Shown here: piece after piece, positions 17,705 to 27,231 of the stretch | How the letters are laid out: each line of letters begins with the position of its first letter | How positions within the stretch are numbered: position 1 is the first letter of the stretch | Assembly: GCA_964643355.1 (NCBI GenBank) | Contig: CAZXPW010000007.1 | Span: forward strand, 47,855-111,854 | DNA from: FEN-1350 sp964643355 | Lineage (GTDB): Bacteria > Planctomycetota > Phycisphaerae > Sedimentisphaerales > Anaerohalosphaeraceae | DNA: 64,000 nucleotides | Direction: 5' to 3' | The notes under the pieces: generated by a model | Seen by the model: only the letters and a program-made list of their open reading frames with translations | The model's database searches: none | Told to the model about the DNA's origin: nothing | Position numbers and translations under genes: made by a program

Positions 17705-20239
17705 TTATTTATTCTGTGCTGATATGGGTTGGTAGCGAATCAAATGGCTCTCGGATCGGTTCGGGATCCGAAGTTCAAAATCTGTCTGCAGTTCTCGGCC
17801 GGACATCGTTTTTGTCTGCAACGCCCGGGTCTCGTCAATAAACTCGACACGATACAGGCGCTCGGAATTAATTCCCCGCAGATTGGTTTGCAAAACAGGA
17901 TACGGGCAATCGGCCCGACGAAAGGCCAAAACAATACCCGAATCCAGATCGGGCCGGTGCAGTTGCCATGCGACAAAAGCATCCGGGCCCAGGAGGGAGC
18001 GGCTGAGGGGATAAAAATCCCCGTACCAGTACTTCTGGTTGTCTTTGATCTCGGCTAAAGCGGCTCGTGCCTGGTCCATCGGGAATTGATCATTTAGATA
18101 GTCGAACTGTGTAATCGAGCCGCCGGTAGCGGCGCTTCGAAGCACATAGGCCTTCGGTTCCCACGCACAGGAGGTCGAAAGCGGAACATACGGACTGAGA
18201 CCAAGGGTCTGAACCTGGTCCCAGTCCGCATGACCGGGTGAACAGCCGGTATCGCTTCGCCATAACGGAACGGATCGCGACAGGGTTTCCAGGTCGATCC
18301 GGCGGCCGCCGCTGGAACAGTCGTCGATCCACAATCCCGGATGCCCGGCCCGCAACTGGTCCCACATCGCATAGTGACCTTCAACATAGCGGATTTCCGT
18401 GATCCCTTGTCGGTCCGGCGCATCAGAGGCCCGCCAGTAATTCAGGGGATCCATGTTGAAATCGTTACGATAGACATCCAGACCGAAATCGGTGATTCGC
18501 TGTGACAACAGTTCCGTCAACCATTTTCGCGCGGCCGGATCGTCCAGTTTGAACAAACCTCCCTCTTTGCCTCCATGAACAAATTCGGGGTGTTCCCGTG
18601 CGATCTGCGTTCCGGGCGCCACGCGTTCCGGTTCAAACCATAGCAGGAATTGTAAACCCGCCTGATGACAGGCGTCGCTGACGGGTTTGAGGCCATGGGG
18701 GAAGCCCTTGGGTTTGCAGTACCAATTCCCCACGCCGTTGGGAAACCCGCCTTCAAACCATGCCGCATCCAGCCAGTGGGTATCGCAGCCGAGTTGGCGG
18801 GTAACCTTTGCCGCGTGAATCTGACCGGCTTCGGTGCTCCATTCCGGTCGAGTCCAACTGTAACGATCAAAACATTGCGCTGCGACTGGCAATCGCAAAG
18901 GACGGCCGTGAATCTTGGGCACATATTCGAAAAGAAGCAGCCGGCGAAAGCGATTGTGGGCCGTAGTGCGATCGCCTTTCCACGGCATCACAAGGATCCG
19001 CGGTCCTCGTACTTGCTCGCCGGGATGAAGCAGGAAATGCGTTTTCTCCATTCCTGCTTGCAATCGGGTTGGCCCTGTGGCAGATCGTACCAGTTGCGCT
19101 GCCCACTGGCCCGACCAGCCGATGGCCGTGATCATGCCTTCGTCGCCATACTGGAGGTTAAAAAAGGGGAATGTTCCGTTCGAGGAACGACCGCCGACCG
19201 GCGCAAAAACCGCCGGTTTGCCCGGCTCCAGCGTCGTTTCCAGAGGAAGAAAGGTTTTCTCTCCGCAGACATCTCCGGTGATCTGATGGAGGATCACCGG
19301 CTTGTGGGTGTAACCGGTTCGAAGCTGAATGTCGATCGCTTGGACATTTTCGAGGATCGGCGTGTCTTGATTCCCGGTGTTTTCAAAATGGATCAGCCAT
19401 TCTACCGCCGCATAGGGTTCCCATACCGTAGCTTCGACCCGGAGGCACAGGCCAGTCCGTGCATCGGTCCATCGTGTAGTATATATCATTTGGTTGGCGT
19501 TTTTCCTGGTTTCGGAAATGGCGTTCCAATTCTTCAGCAAATCGGCGGACGCAATCCCGTCATAGACAAACGAGATCGGCAGTTGATCGGTCATAAAGGA
19601 TTGAGATTTCTGATCGATCCACGATTCACTCCCGTCTTCCATGATGATTCGTGCATCGGCCCAATCGGCCTGATCGTGAGCCGGACCGTCAGCGGTCGTA
19701 TCCACCTTTAAAATGATTTCGGGCGTGTTTGGCGGCAGTTCTATTTTTACCGGTACAGGCGCATCGCCACCTTTGACCGTGGGTGTACGCAAGACCTCCT
19801 TGCCGCCGATCTCGACGCTAAACTGAACTGTGCCGCGCAGACCTTCGGTGTCTGGATTATGATCGATTCCGACGCACGACGAAAAGGTCTTGGCGCCTCG
19901 GGGCAGTCGAAGAAGGATCTCGCTGTTGGCATGGGTACCCAGGCCGTGCGTGAAATGTTGATCTCCAATCCGAATGGGCGTTTCGATACACGATCGTCCC
20001 TGTTGCAGGACACTGTAATCCTGCCGCAGCACCTCGATCTGAATGGCCGAATGAGGATCGGTAATCGGTTGGGCTGAAAAGGCGCGTCGGGCCCAATCGA
20101 CCATGGCTTGTTTGTCTGAAAGACCCGGCATTACCGCATCTTGGACCGGCTCTGTTGGGATATCGGAGTCCTCCATTGCCCCAGCGGAACCCGGACCCAT
20201 TAGGCAAAACAGACTTGCCCCGAAGATAAACAGTCTCAT
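17705..20239 (-). CDS. secreted GH36-like alpha-galactosidase with NPCBM domain
   Basis: This is an 844-residue enzyme with a signal peptide (residues 1-21). An NPCBM carbohydrate-binding domain occupies about 45-205 (ITHGLGTHAN-like FTHGLGTHANSEI, then FSSCVGIDHN). The GH36/clan-D barrel follows: DTHWLDAAWF, LQFLLWFEPERV, DVYRNDFNMDP with likely nucleophile D593, WIDDCSSGGRRIDLE, and LWRSDTGC with likely acid/base D663. Alpha-galactosidase or alpha-N-acetylgalactosaminidase activity on exported glycans fits. Its ATG overlaps the stop of the upstream gene as TAATG, suggesting coupled translation. GAAAGG is upstream. The PIG-L partner next door suggests an N-acetylated substrate. Confidence 0.9.
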   Translation of the reverse strand: MRLFIFGASLFCLMGPGSAGAMEDSDIPTEPVQDAVMPGLSDKQAMVDWARRAFSAQPITDPHSAIQIEVLRQDYSVLQQGRSCIETPIRIGDQHFTHGLGTHANSEILLRLPRGAKTFSSCVGIDHNPDTEGLRGTVQFSVEIGGKEVLRTPTVKGGDAPVPVKIELPPNTPEIILKVDTTADGPAHDQADWADARIIMEDGSESWIDQKSQSFMTDQLPISFVYDGIASADLLKNWNAISETRKNANQMIYTTRWTDARTGLCLRVEATVWEPYAAVEWLIHFENTGNQDTPILENVQAIDIQLRTGYTHKPVILHQITGDVCGEKTFLPLETTLEPGKPAVFAPVGGRSSNGTFPFFNLQYGDEGMITAIGWSGQWAAQLVRSATGPTRLQAGMEKTHFLLHPGEQVRGPRILVMPWKGDRTTAHNRFRRLLLFEYVPKIHGRPLRLPVAAQCFDRYSWTRPEWSTEAGQIHAAKVTRQLGCDTHWLDAAWFEGGFPNGVGNWYCKPKGFPHGLKPVSDACHQAGLQFLLWFEPERVAPGTQIAREHPEFVHGGKEGGLFKLDDPAARKWLTELLSQRITDFGLDVYRNDFNMDPLNYWRASDAPDRQGITEIRYVEGHYAMWDQLRAGHPGLWIDDCSSGGRRIDLETLSRSVPLWRSDTGCSPGHADWDQVQTLGLSPYVPLSTSCAWEPKAYVLRSAATGGSITQFDYLNDQFPMDQARAALAEIKDNQKYWYGDFYPLSRSLLGPDAFVAWQLHRPDLDSGIVLAFRRADCPYPVLQTNLRGINSERLYRVEFIDETRALQTKTMSGRELQTDFELRIPNRSESHLIRYQPISAQNK

Positions 20240-21516
20240 TATGGTTTTCCTTTCTGTCTGGCCTGAATCGCTGCTTGTTCAAAGACGGTCTTCATATCCA
20301 CCTCGACAAAGGTTCTTTCGTATGCGTTTACGGGGCCGGACTCGCCTTCGGCGCGGGCGTTGGCGGTCCAGATCTTGTTAGCCGTCAGGTCATAGACGGC
20401 GACCTGCAGGTTCCCCGTGCGGACGGCGGGCAGGATCGTTTCGATGACGACCGAGGCGTTGATTGTGCCGTAGTGGGCTTTCAACTGGTCGTGTAAGGCC
20501 TGATCGTATCGGGGAACATTCCACGACATGCCCCAATAGACGATATCTTCCAGGCGAGGATGGGTCTGAACATTGGGTTCAAGATTGTCCCAGTCGAAGA
20601 CATTGCACAGCGTCCGCGAGGTCTGCAGGGCTCTGACCCGACCTTTTCGACCATCGCCGATTGCGTACATCAAACTGGTGGTTCGTCTGGCGTTTTGAAC
20701 TCGGGCAATGGCAGCGTCGAAGTTCTCGTCGAACTGGAGGATATCCCGCAGCAAGAACTGAAAGGGAATCCCTTCGAAGCTGTCATTGGCGGCGTCGTAG
20801 TCGTCGCCGATTTCGGAGATCGCAAGGGGTACCGAGCTAATGCCCGTAACCGAGCCAACGACCCCTGCCCAGCCGATATTGGCGAAGGGATGTCCTTGTT
20901 TGGGGACATAGACGATGATCGTTGGAAACCGCTGAATCTCGGCGCGAATATTGTAATCGAGCGCTCGAAGTTGATAGGTATGCCCATCTGCGGCCGTGGC
21001 CTTGCCCCAGGCCCCGAACAGACTGCAATGCCACTCGCTGGCCTCCCCGATCATCTGGCAGCGGATGACGGTCTGCAGCGGGATGCCGGCGCCTTCGGCC
21101 AAACCTTTCATTTCCTCGACAAAATGGTCTGGAATATAGGGCAAAGTGGCCTGATAGACTTCATCCAGCTTCTCCGGACCGATTTTCATGGCCCCGGTCA
21201 TGGCCGCTATCAAGTGGTCGCAATGTTTCTGAACAGATTCTTTCAATAACCGACCATGGGCCGCGCCCATTTCTTTCGGCGTGCCCCAAACCGTCAGCAG
21301 GAACAAACTATCGTCACCCTGTCCGATCCGTTCAAGCCGTCCGTGTATGTCTTCGCTCAGCACCGAAGAATTGGCCGGAAGGATTCGTTCCCGACCTTGA
21401 ACGGAAAGGGCAATGGCCAACACAGCAAGGAACATCGGAACCCATCGATTTGGCTTTGGAATGTGCCATCGAGATGGATCGAGGTCCTGCAACATTATGT
21501 GTTTGGGTGGATTCAT
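20239..21516 (-). CDS. C45-type autoproteolytic acyltransferase/hydrolase-like protein
   Basis: This is a 425-residue protein with an N-terminal hydrophobic segment (about 27-42, secretion signal) and a domain resembling the C45 family (isopenicillin N acyltransferase and phospholipase-B-like Ntn hydrolases). The start GTPKEMGAAHGRLL is typical. The candidate catalytic Cys is in EWHCSLFGAWG near residue 165; in this family the chain is cut before it, freeing the Cys as nucleophile. A later YDAANDSFEGIPFQFLLRDIL stretch fits the same fold. It is the first gene of the operon with the galactosidase and the deacetylase, hinting at removal of an acyl or amide group from a glycan or glycolipid. The substrate is not known. 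Confidence 0.8.
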   Translation of the reverse strand: MNPPKHIMLQDLDPSRWHIPKPNRWVPMFLAVLAIALSVQGRERILPANSSVLSEDIHGRLERIGQGDDSLFLLTVWGTPKEMGAAHGRLLKESVQKHCDHLIAAMTGAMKIGPEKLDEVYQATLPYIPDHFVEEMKGLAEGAGIPLQTVIRCQMIGEASEWHCSLFGAWGKATAADGHTYQLRALDYNIRAEIQRFPTIIVYVPKQGHPFANIGWAGVVGSVTGISSVPLAISEIGDDYDAANDSFEGIPFQFLLRDILQFDENFDAAIARVQNARRTTSLMYAIGDGRKGRVRALQTSRTLCNVFDWDNLEPNVQTHPRLEDIVYWGMSWNVPRYDQALHDQLKAHYGTINASVVIETILPAVRTGNLQVAVYDLTANKIWTANARAEGESGPVNAYERTFVEVDMKTVFEQAAIQARQKGKP

Positions 21517-21879
21517 GTTATTCTCGCTGTCCTATTAAGAATTTCATCGGTCAATGATGGATCCTTTCCAAGGACCTTGTCGTCCACTATTCTACCCTGC
21601 CGAGGAAGAAAGGAAATGTATAAATCCTTGATGGATCGTCAGTTCGGATGGACTGGTTCTTATTCTGGATTTCCTGTGATGAAATCAAGACCTGCAATCC
21701 GATAGCTACAAGAGTTGTCTCAGGTATCCGGCCAGATGGTGAAACATGATGCGATTGGGGATCCAGTTTGTTCCAGTGATTCGATGTTGTCAATCCTCTT
21801 GTGTTCAATGCCGGACGACCGGCCGGGAAGTTCACCGTTTACCGAGTTGGGATATTCGGTTCCACAAAAGGAGTCTTCC
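21517..21879 (+). other. divergent intergenic region without a gene
   Basis: This 363-base gap separates the minus-strand C45/GH36/PIG-L operon from the plus-strand macroglobulin gene. It must hold promoters for both, but I found no convincing paired -35 and -10 boxes. The open frames across it look like random extensions of the flanking genes. Confidence 0.5.
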
Positions 21880-24800
21880 ATGAAAATGACCGCAACCCGA
21901 TTGCTGGCGATCAATATCGTCCTGATTGTTCTCAACGCCCTGGGGGTCGGTTTTATCCTATTCAAGGCATTCTATCGACCCGGATCTTCTGTATTTCTAC
22001 AAGATGCCTTTCTGGTTCCGGATAGCGATACTCCCGACCGCTTACGCCTGATCTTTGATCGTAATGTCGTTTCCGACAAGGACTTGGGGAAAATCGAAAA
22101 ACGGGCCTTGCTGGAGATTCGGCCGGATTGTCCGGGTAAGCTCATGTGGACTGAGCCGGATGTTCTCGAATATGTTTTCGATAACCCGTTGACTCTAGGC
22201 CGGATCTACTCGGCCGACTTGACGGAACGGTTTGCCCGCCGTACCGGCATGGTCGTAGCCAACAAAAAGAGCATTGAATTTCAAACCTCTCCTTTACGGC
22301 TGGATTCTTTCCATGCTCTTGCATCGGACGAATCCGATGTGACCGTCGAACTGAAATTTAACCAAAAGATTGATCCGGCCGATCTGCTTCGTTCGGCGAT
22401 TTTGTACGATGGGGAAGGAATTGAAGGGCAGAGAATTAGTTCCATGCAGTGTATGACTCCATCCCCGGCCGAGAAAATCGTGCTTCGTCTGCCCCGACCT
22501 TCCAGTCATAACCTGTTCTTGCGAATTGATGAACGATTACGAAGTCCCGGCGCGGATTTACCCCTGCAAAGTCCCGTTTCCCGACGATTGAATCTGGATC
22601 CCGGTTTTGCCTTTCTCCATGCCGAGATTGAGATACCCCAATTCAGCGAAATCGGTTCAGTCCGGCTCAATTTTTCCCGAGAGTTGAGTACAAAACAAAT
22701 TTTGCCGGAAATCCCCGTAACGCCGCCGGTTGAGGAAATGAAGATCTATCGCAGCGATGCATCGCTGGTGGTGTCCGGGAAATTTCTGCCCGAACATCGC
22801 TACACCCTGTCGATTCCGTCCCTTCTGTGTTCGAGTCAGGACAAGACGCTGGGGAAAGGGGTCTTGGTGGTCGTGGAAATACCGCAGCGAAGGCCCGGTA
22901 TTTCTCTGCAGGGCCAGCGGAAAGGGATCCTGTCTCCTTATGGCAGCCGCGAAATTGAGGTCAAAGCGGTCAATGTTTCATCCCTAGAATTCTCGGCCTG
23001 GCGGGTTTATGAGAACAATCTGGCCGCCTATTTGCATGACAATAGCCGGGATGAGACCAGCCGGGATTTGCCCAAAAAAACGATCGTGTGTGACCTGCCG
23101 CGAAACAAAATCCAGCCGTATGCCGTTCAACTCAAGGATCTGATTGAGCCCGGCCCCGGTATTTACTACCTCCAGGTCGGGTCTTCGAGCAATCGATGGG
23201 CGCGGGATCGAATGTTGGTTTCGCTGTCGGATTTGGGAATCACCGTCAAGTCCGATAAAGATGGGTGTTTGGTCTGGGTCACCTCGATTCGGCATGGAAC
23301 ACCAATCAAGGACGCGACGGTTAAGGCAATTACCTACAACAATCAGACTTTGGCGACCGGCCAAACCGATCCCAACGGAATCGTTCGTCTGGAGTATTCG
23401 AGTTCCGGCAAAGACAGGGGCATGTGGGTTGTCACCGCGCAGAAAGAAGACGACCTGGGGTATCTGATTGCCGGGAATAACCGGTGGATGATCGATGATG
23501 CTTTCTCCGACAACGATGGAATGCCGTACCCCGAAGATGTCGAAGCGATGGTGTATTCGGAGCGGGGTGTATACCGTCCCGGAGATACGGTTCACCTGAC
23601 CGGGATCCTCCGTCGGGCAAACGGGGCCATCCCCCCGGCATTTCCGGTTCGATTGTTGATTCGTCGTCCCGACGGTCGGCAGATCGAGGATCGCGTCCTT
23701 CAGCGTTCGCAAGAACAACAGGGATTCTTCCATGCCGACTTCCCGACCCACGAAGATATGCAAACCGGGATGTATTCGTTCGATGTCGCCTTGCCCGGCT
23801 CGGAGACGACGATTGGAAATACGACAGTGTTTGTCGAGGCATTTCTTCCTCAGCGGATGAAAGTCACGGCAACTCCAACGGCCCAACGGTATTCGCCGGA
23901 CGAGAAGCCGACCGTGAATGCGACAGCGGCATATCTGTGGGACGCTCCGGCTTGCGAATTGCCATTGCGGATCGAACCGTGGCTGACTCCAATACGGCTT
24001 CAGCCGCAATCGTTGAAAGAATATCAGTTTGGGAGACCCCTGTCCAGCGGACCGATCCATCTGCCGACGATCATGGAAAAACTGGACGGGTCCGGGAATG
24101 CCAAAGTGGAAATTCCGTTGCAGGAGAATATCCCCAACGCTCTGTATCGCCTGCGCTATTCGGTCACGGTAACAGAACCCGGTTCACGGTCGGTTTCAGA
24201 CAACGGCTCGATGATTGTCGATCGCCTTGGAAAGCATATCGGACTCAAAATGCCCGGCGGAACACTGGTTTCCCCCGGCGCACCTTGCGCGGTCGATTGG
24301 GTGTGCGTGGCAACCGATGAGTCTGAGACGGCCCCCGGTCCCTTACAGATCCAGTGGATGACCGTTAAATACGAGTCGGTCCTGACTCAGATCTCCGGGA
24401 GGGCCGTTTGGAAATCACAGGAAAAAATCCAGATCCTGAAAACCGAAACTTTCCAAGCCGCAGGAGCATCGCGTGGCTCCATCGCCTTCACTTGTCCGGA
24501 TGCGGGCTGGTATCGTCTGATTGTGATCGATACCGTCAGCGGGAGCGAATCCTGGCTGGATGTATATTCATCCGAAAACGGCGCCGAACAGAATCTGTCG
24601 ATGAATGAACCGGATCGGCTGGAAATTGTGATCGATCAACCACGATATGTGCCCGGCTCGACGGTCAGGGCCTTGGTTCGCAGCCCGTTATCGGGGACGA
24701 TGTTGGTTGCGCTTGAAACCGACCGCGTCATTTGGCAAAAGATTGTCGAGATGCGAAAGAATTCTGCCGAGGTTTCGGTTCGATTACCAAAAGACCTGCG

Positions 24801-27231
24801 GGGAGGAGCATATCTGACTGCGACGGTGGTCCGGGCGGTGGATCCCAACCAACCCAGGTGGCTTCCGCATCGAGCGATGGGGATCAAACCGATCCGTCTG
24901 GATCACGAACTTCGGCGGTTACCTCTCAAAATCGCCGTACCGGAATCCGTTCGTCCCGGCCAGGAAATGACGGTGGAAGTCTCCACCCAACCGGCCATCG
25001 ATCCCAATCAACCGGCCATGGTTCATGTCTGGGCGGTGGATGAAGGAATCTTATTACCGACGGAGTTCCAGACGCCCGATCCGTTCCGTTTCTTCCTCTC
25101 GCCGCGTTTGCCCGGGGTAGGGACTTCCGATGTGTTTTTTGACCTCCTGCCGGATTATCAAAGGCCGGACAGTTTTGCCCGCATCGGAGCCGACGGGCCG
25201 GATCATCAGGTTCGTGGGCTTCGACGCAGCCCGGTACGAAAGGATCGGGTTGAACCGGCCGTGATCTGGTGCGAAGCGGTGGAGTTGAATGCCCGGGGTC
25301 AGGCGTCCGTGAAGATGAAAATCCCGGAGTTGATTGGCCAGATCCGCGTGATGGCGGTAGCGGTCGATCGGGATCATTATGGCAAGGCCGAGCGGCCTGT
25401 GGTGATGACTTCGCCGTTGTTTATTGAATCCGGCTGGCCGCGGTTTGCCGCGCCTGGCGATCAATTTGATGTTCCCGTCAAGGTCTTCAATTCCACCGGC
25501 GCTGATGTTGCTGTCCAACTCGAAGCCGTCGGATCGGAACCGGTGATGATTGAGAATCCTTCCGCTCAACTTACGGTTGCTTCAGGAAAACCGTTGACTT
25601 ATCTTCTCCATGTGCAAGCCCGTCAGATGGGTCTTGCCAGCATCCAACTCAAAGCGGCTGGTGTGGATTCGGCATCTCGGCCCCTGACGGTGGTGGTGTC
25701 GATTTCGCTTCCCATACGGCCGGCTACGGCTTTACATTCCCGGGTCCAGACTCTGTCGGTCCCGGCGGGCAAAGAACTCCTGCTGGAACCTTCCAAAGAG
25801 TTTATTCCCGATACCGAGCAACGGACGCTCTTCATCGGAGCGCGGCCGACCGTCGAACTGGAACCGGTTTTTGAACGGTTGATTCGCTATCCTTACGGAT
25901 GTCTTGAGCAGACAACCAGCCGGTTATTTGCGATGATCGAAGCCCCCAAAATACTCGATCCGGCCCGTGCCGAGGCGATTGGTGAGATGGTTTCGGCCGG
26001 GATTTCCCGAATCTGGTCGATGCAGACCCTATCGGGCGGACTGAGTTTCTGGCAGGGGGGGACGGATTCTTCGTTGTGGGCCTCCGCGTATGCCGGATGG
26101 TGTATGCTGGAAGCACAGAAGGCGGGTTATCCGGTCGATAAGCGATTTCTGGAAGTTTTGCTGAAGTATCTCGACAGCCAGTTGAATCATCCTGATTCCG
26201 AAGATCCCGCCGGAACACGAGCATTAATCTGTCATGTTCTCAGCGGATTCGATCGCCCCCGGTTGGGTTGGATGAACGGCCTGGCCGAACGGCGCGATCG
26301 GCTTGATCCGGCCGGAATTGCCCATTTAGCTGCCGCCTTCCACGCCGCCGGAATGACCGACAAAGCCCGGTCTTTGCTCTCAGACGAACCGGTGATGCCG
26401 GCATCCGATTCTGTGTCCTACGGACAAATGCATTCCCGTCTTCAGCAGACGGCCACATGGCTGATGGTTCTACTCGAAGTCGATCCCCGGGATGCCCGTA
26501 TCCCACCGATGGTCAAACGGATCATGGATGCCCGTCAAAACGGCTGCTGGGCCAGTACGCTGGAAAATTCCGCGGCCCTCATGGCCCTGACGCGATATCA
26601 GGCCGCGGCCGAAAAAGATCCGCCGGATTTTACCGGAACGATTCGCATGGCCGACGGAAAGGAATTCGTCTTTACCCATGAAACACCCCTGTCGCGACAA
26701 ATGGAGAAGGTTTCGGGGCCGATGATGATTGCCTCTACCGGCCAGGGAACAATCTATGTCAGCTCTTCCAGCGAAGGTCTGGCAGTTCGGGATTCCCTCC
26801 AGCCCTATTCGAAAAATCTGGTGGTCACCCGTCAATGGTTGGACCGGACGGGAAAGACGATCGATGCCAATGACCTGCATGTCGGCGATCTGATCCAGGT
26901 TTTGATTCGAATCGAGACAAATCTAAAAAGTCCGGTCGATAATATCGTGATTGTCGATGCGCTGCCCGGTGGAATGGAGGTGGAAAATCCGCGATTGGCC
27001 ACATCCGGAACCGGCGCCCAGTCGGAAATCACGCAGGCGGACCATGTCGAATTTCTTGATGACCGGGTCGTCATTTTTTGCACGGTCCGGCGGGAAGCGC
27101 AGGAACACCGTTATCCCCTACGCTTGGTGACCGCAGGCGTGTTTGACATCCCGCCCATACAGGCCTCCAGCATGTATGACCCGGCGATTGCCGCGATGGG
27201 ACCCATCGGGAGGATAAGGATCCGACCATGA
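21880..27231 (+). CDS. bacterial alpha-2-macroglobulin with intact thioester motif
   Basis: This is a 1783-residue envelope protein (bacterial A2M, YfhM-like). An N-terminal hydrophobic segment (about 8-28) anchors or exports it. MG-like domains follow, with typical A2M strands such as ERGVYRPGDTVHLTGILR. The VHVWAVDEGIL motif opens the bait-region/A2M middle part, and the thioester Cys is C1341 in PYGCLEQTTSRLF (GCxEQ). Such proteins trap or block attacking proteases in the periplasm. AAAAGGAG precedes the ATG at 21880; longer in-frame starts lack support. The last 4 bases overlap pbpC (ATGA), the pairing known in other bacteria, where PBP1C is thought to repair peptidoglycan when A2M handles an attack. 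Confidence 0.95.
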   Translation: MKMTATRLLAINIVLIVLNALGVGFILFKAFYRPGSSVFLQDAFLVPDSDTPDRLRLIFDRNVVSDKDLGKIEKRALLEIRPDCPGKLMWTEPDVLEYVFDNPLTLGRIYSADLTERFARRTGMVVANKKSIEFQTSPLRLDSFHALASDESDVTVELKFNQKIDPADLLRSAILYDGEGIEGQRISSMQCMTPSPAEKIVLRLPRPSSHNLFLRIDERLRSPGADLPLQSPVSRRLNLDPGFAFLHAEIEIPQFSEIGSVRLNFSRELSTKQILPEIPVTPPVEEMKIYRSDASLVVSGKFLPEHRYTLSIPSLLCSSQDKTLGKGVLVVVEIPQRRPGISLQGQRKGILSPYGSREIEVKAVNVSSLEFSAWRVYENNLAAYLHDNSRDETSRDLPKKTIVCDLPRNKIQPYAVQLKDLIEPGPGIYYLQVGSSSNRWARDRMLVSLSDLGITVKSDKDGCLVWVTSIRHGTPIKDATVKAITYNNQTLATGQTDPNGIVRLEYSSSGKDRGMWVVTAQKEDDLGYLIAGNNRWMIDDAFSDNDGMPYPEDVEAMVYSERGVYRPGDTVHLTGILRRANGAIPPAFPVRLLIRRPDGRQIEDRVLQRSQEQQGFFHADFPTHEDMQTGMYSFDVALPGSETTIGNTTVFVEAFLPQRMKVTATPTAQRYSPDEKPTVNATAAYLWDAPACELPLRIEPWLTPIRLQPQSLKEYQFGRPLSSGPIHLPTIMEKLDGSGNAKVEIPLQENIPNALYRLRYSVTVTEPGSRSVSDNGSMIVDRLGKHIGLKMPGGTLVSPGAPCAVDWVCVATDESETAPGPLQIQWMTVKYESVLTQISGRAVWKSQEKIQILKTETFQAAGASRGSIAFTCPDAGWYRLIVIDTVSGSESWLDVYSSENGAEQNLSMNEPDRLEIVIDQPRYVPGSTVRALVRSPLSGTMLVALETDRVIWQKIVEMRKNSAEVSVRLPKDLRGGAYLTATVVRAVDPNQPRWLPHRAMGIKPIRLDHELRRLPLKIAVPESVRPGQEMTVEVSTQPAIDPNQPAMVHVWAVDEGILLPTEFQTPDPFRFFLSPRLPGVGTSDVFFDLLPDYQRPDSFARIGADGPDHQVRGLRRSPVRKDRVEPAVIWCEAVELNARGQASVKMKIPELIGQIRVMAVAVDRDHYGKAERPVVMTSPLFIESGWPRFAAPGDQFDVPVKVFNSTGADVAVQLEAVGSEPVMIENPSAQLTVASGKPLTYLLHVQARQMGLASIQLKAAGVDSASRPLTVVVSISLPIRPATALHSRVQTLSVPAGKELLLEPSKEFIPDTEQRTLFIGARPTVELEPVFERLIRYPYGCLEQTTSRLFAMIEAPKILDPARAEAIGEMVSAGISRIWSMQTLSGGLSFWQGGTDSSLWASAYAGWCMLEAQKAGYPVDKRFLEVLLKYLDSQLNHPDSEDPAGTRALICHVLSGFDRPRLGWMNGLAERRDRLDPAGIAHLAAAFHAAGMTDKARSLLSDEPVMPASDSVSYGQMHSRLQQTATWLMVLLEVDPRDARIPPMVKRIMDARQNGCWASTLENSAALMALTRYQAAAEKDPPDFTGTIRMADGKEFVFTHETPLSRQMEKVSGPMMIASTGQGTIYVSSSSEGLAVRDSLQPYSKNLVVTRQWLDRTGKTIDANDLHVGDLIQVLIRIETNLKSPVDNIVIVDALPGGMEVENPRLATSGTGAQSEITQADHVEFLDDRVVIFCTVRREAQEHRYPLRLVTAGVFDIPPIQASSMYDPAIAAMGPIGRIRIRP

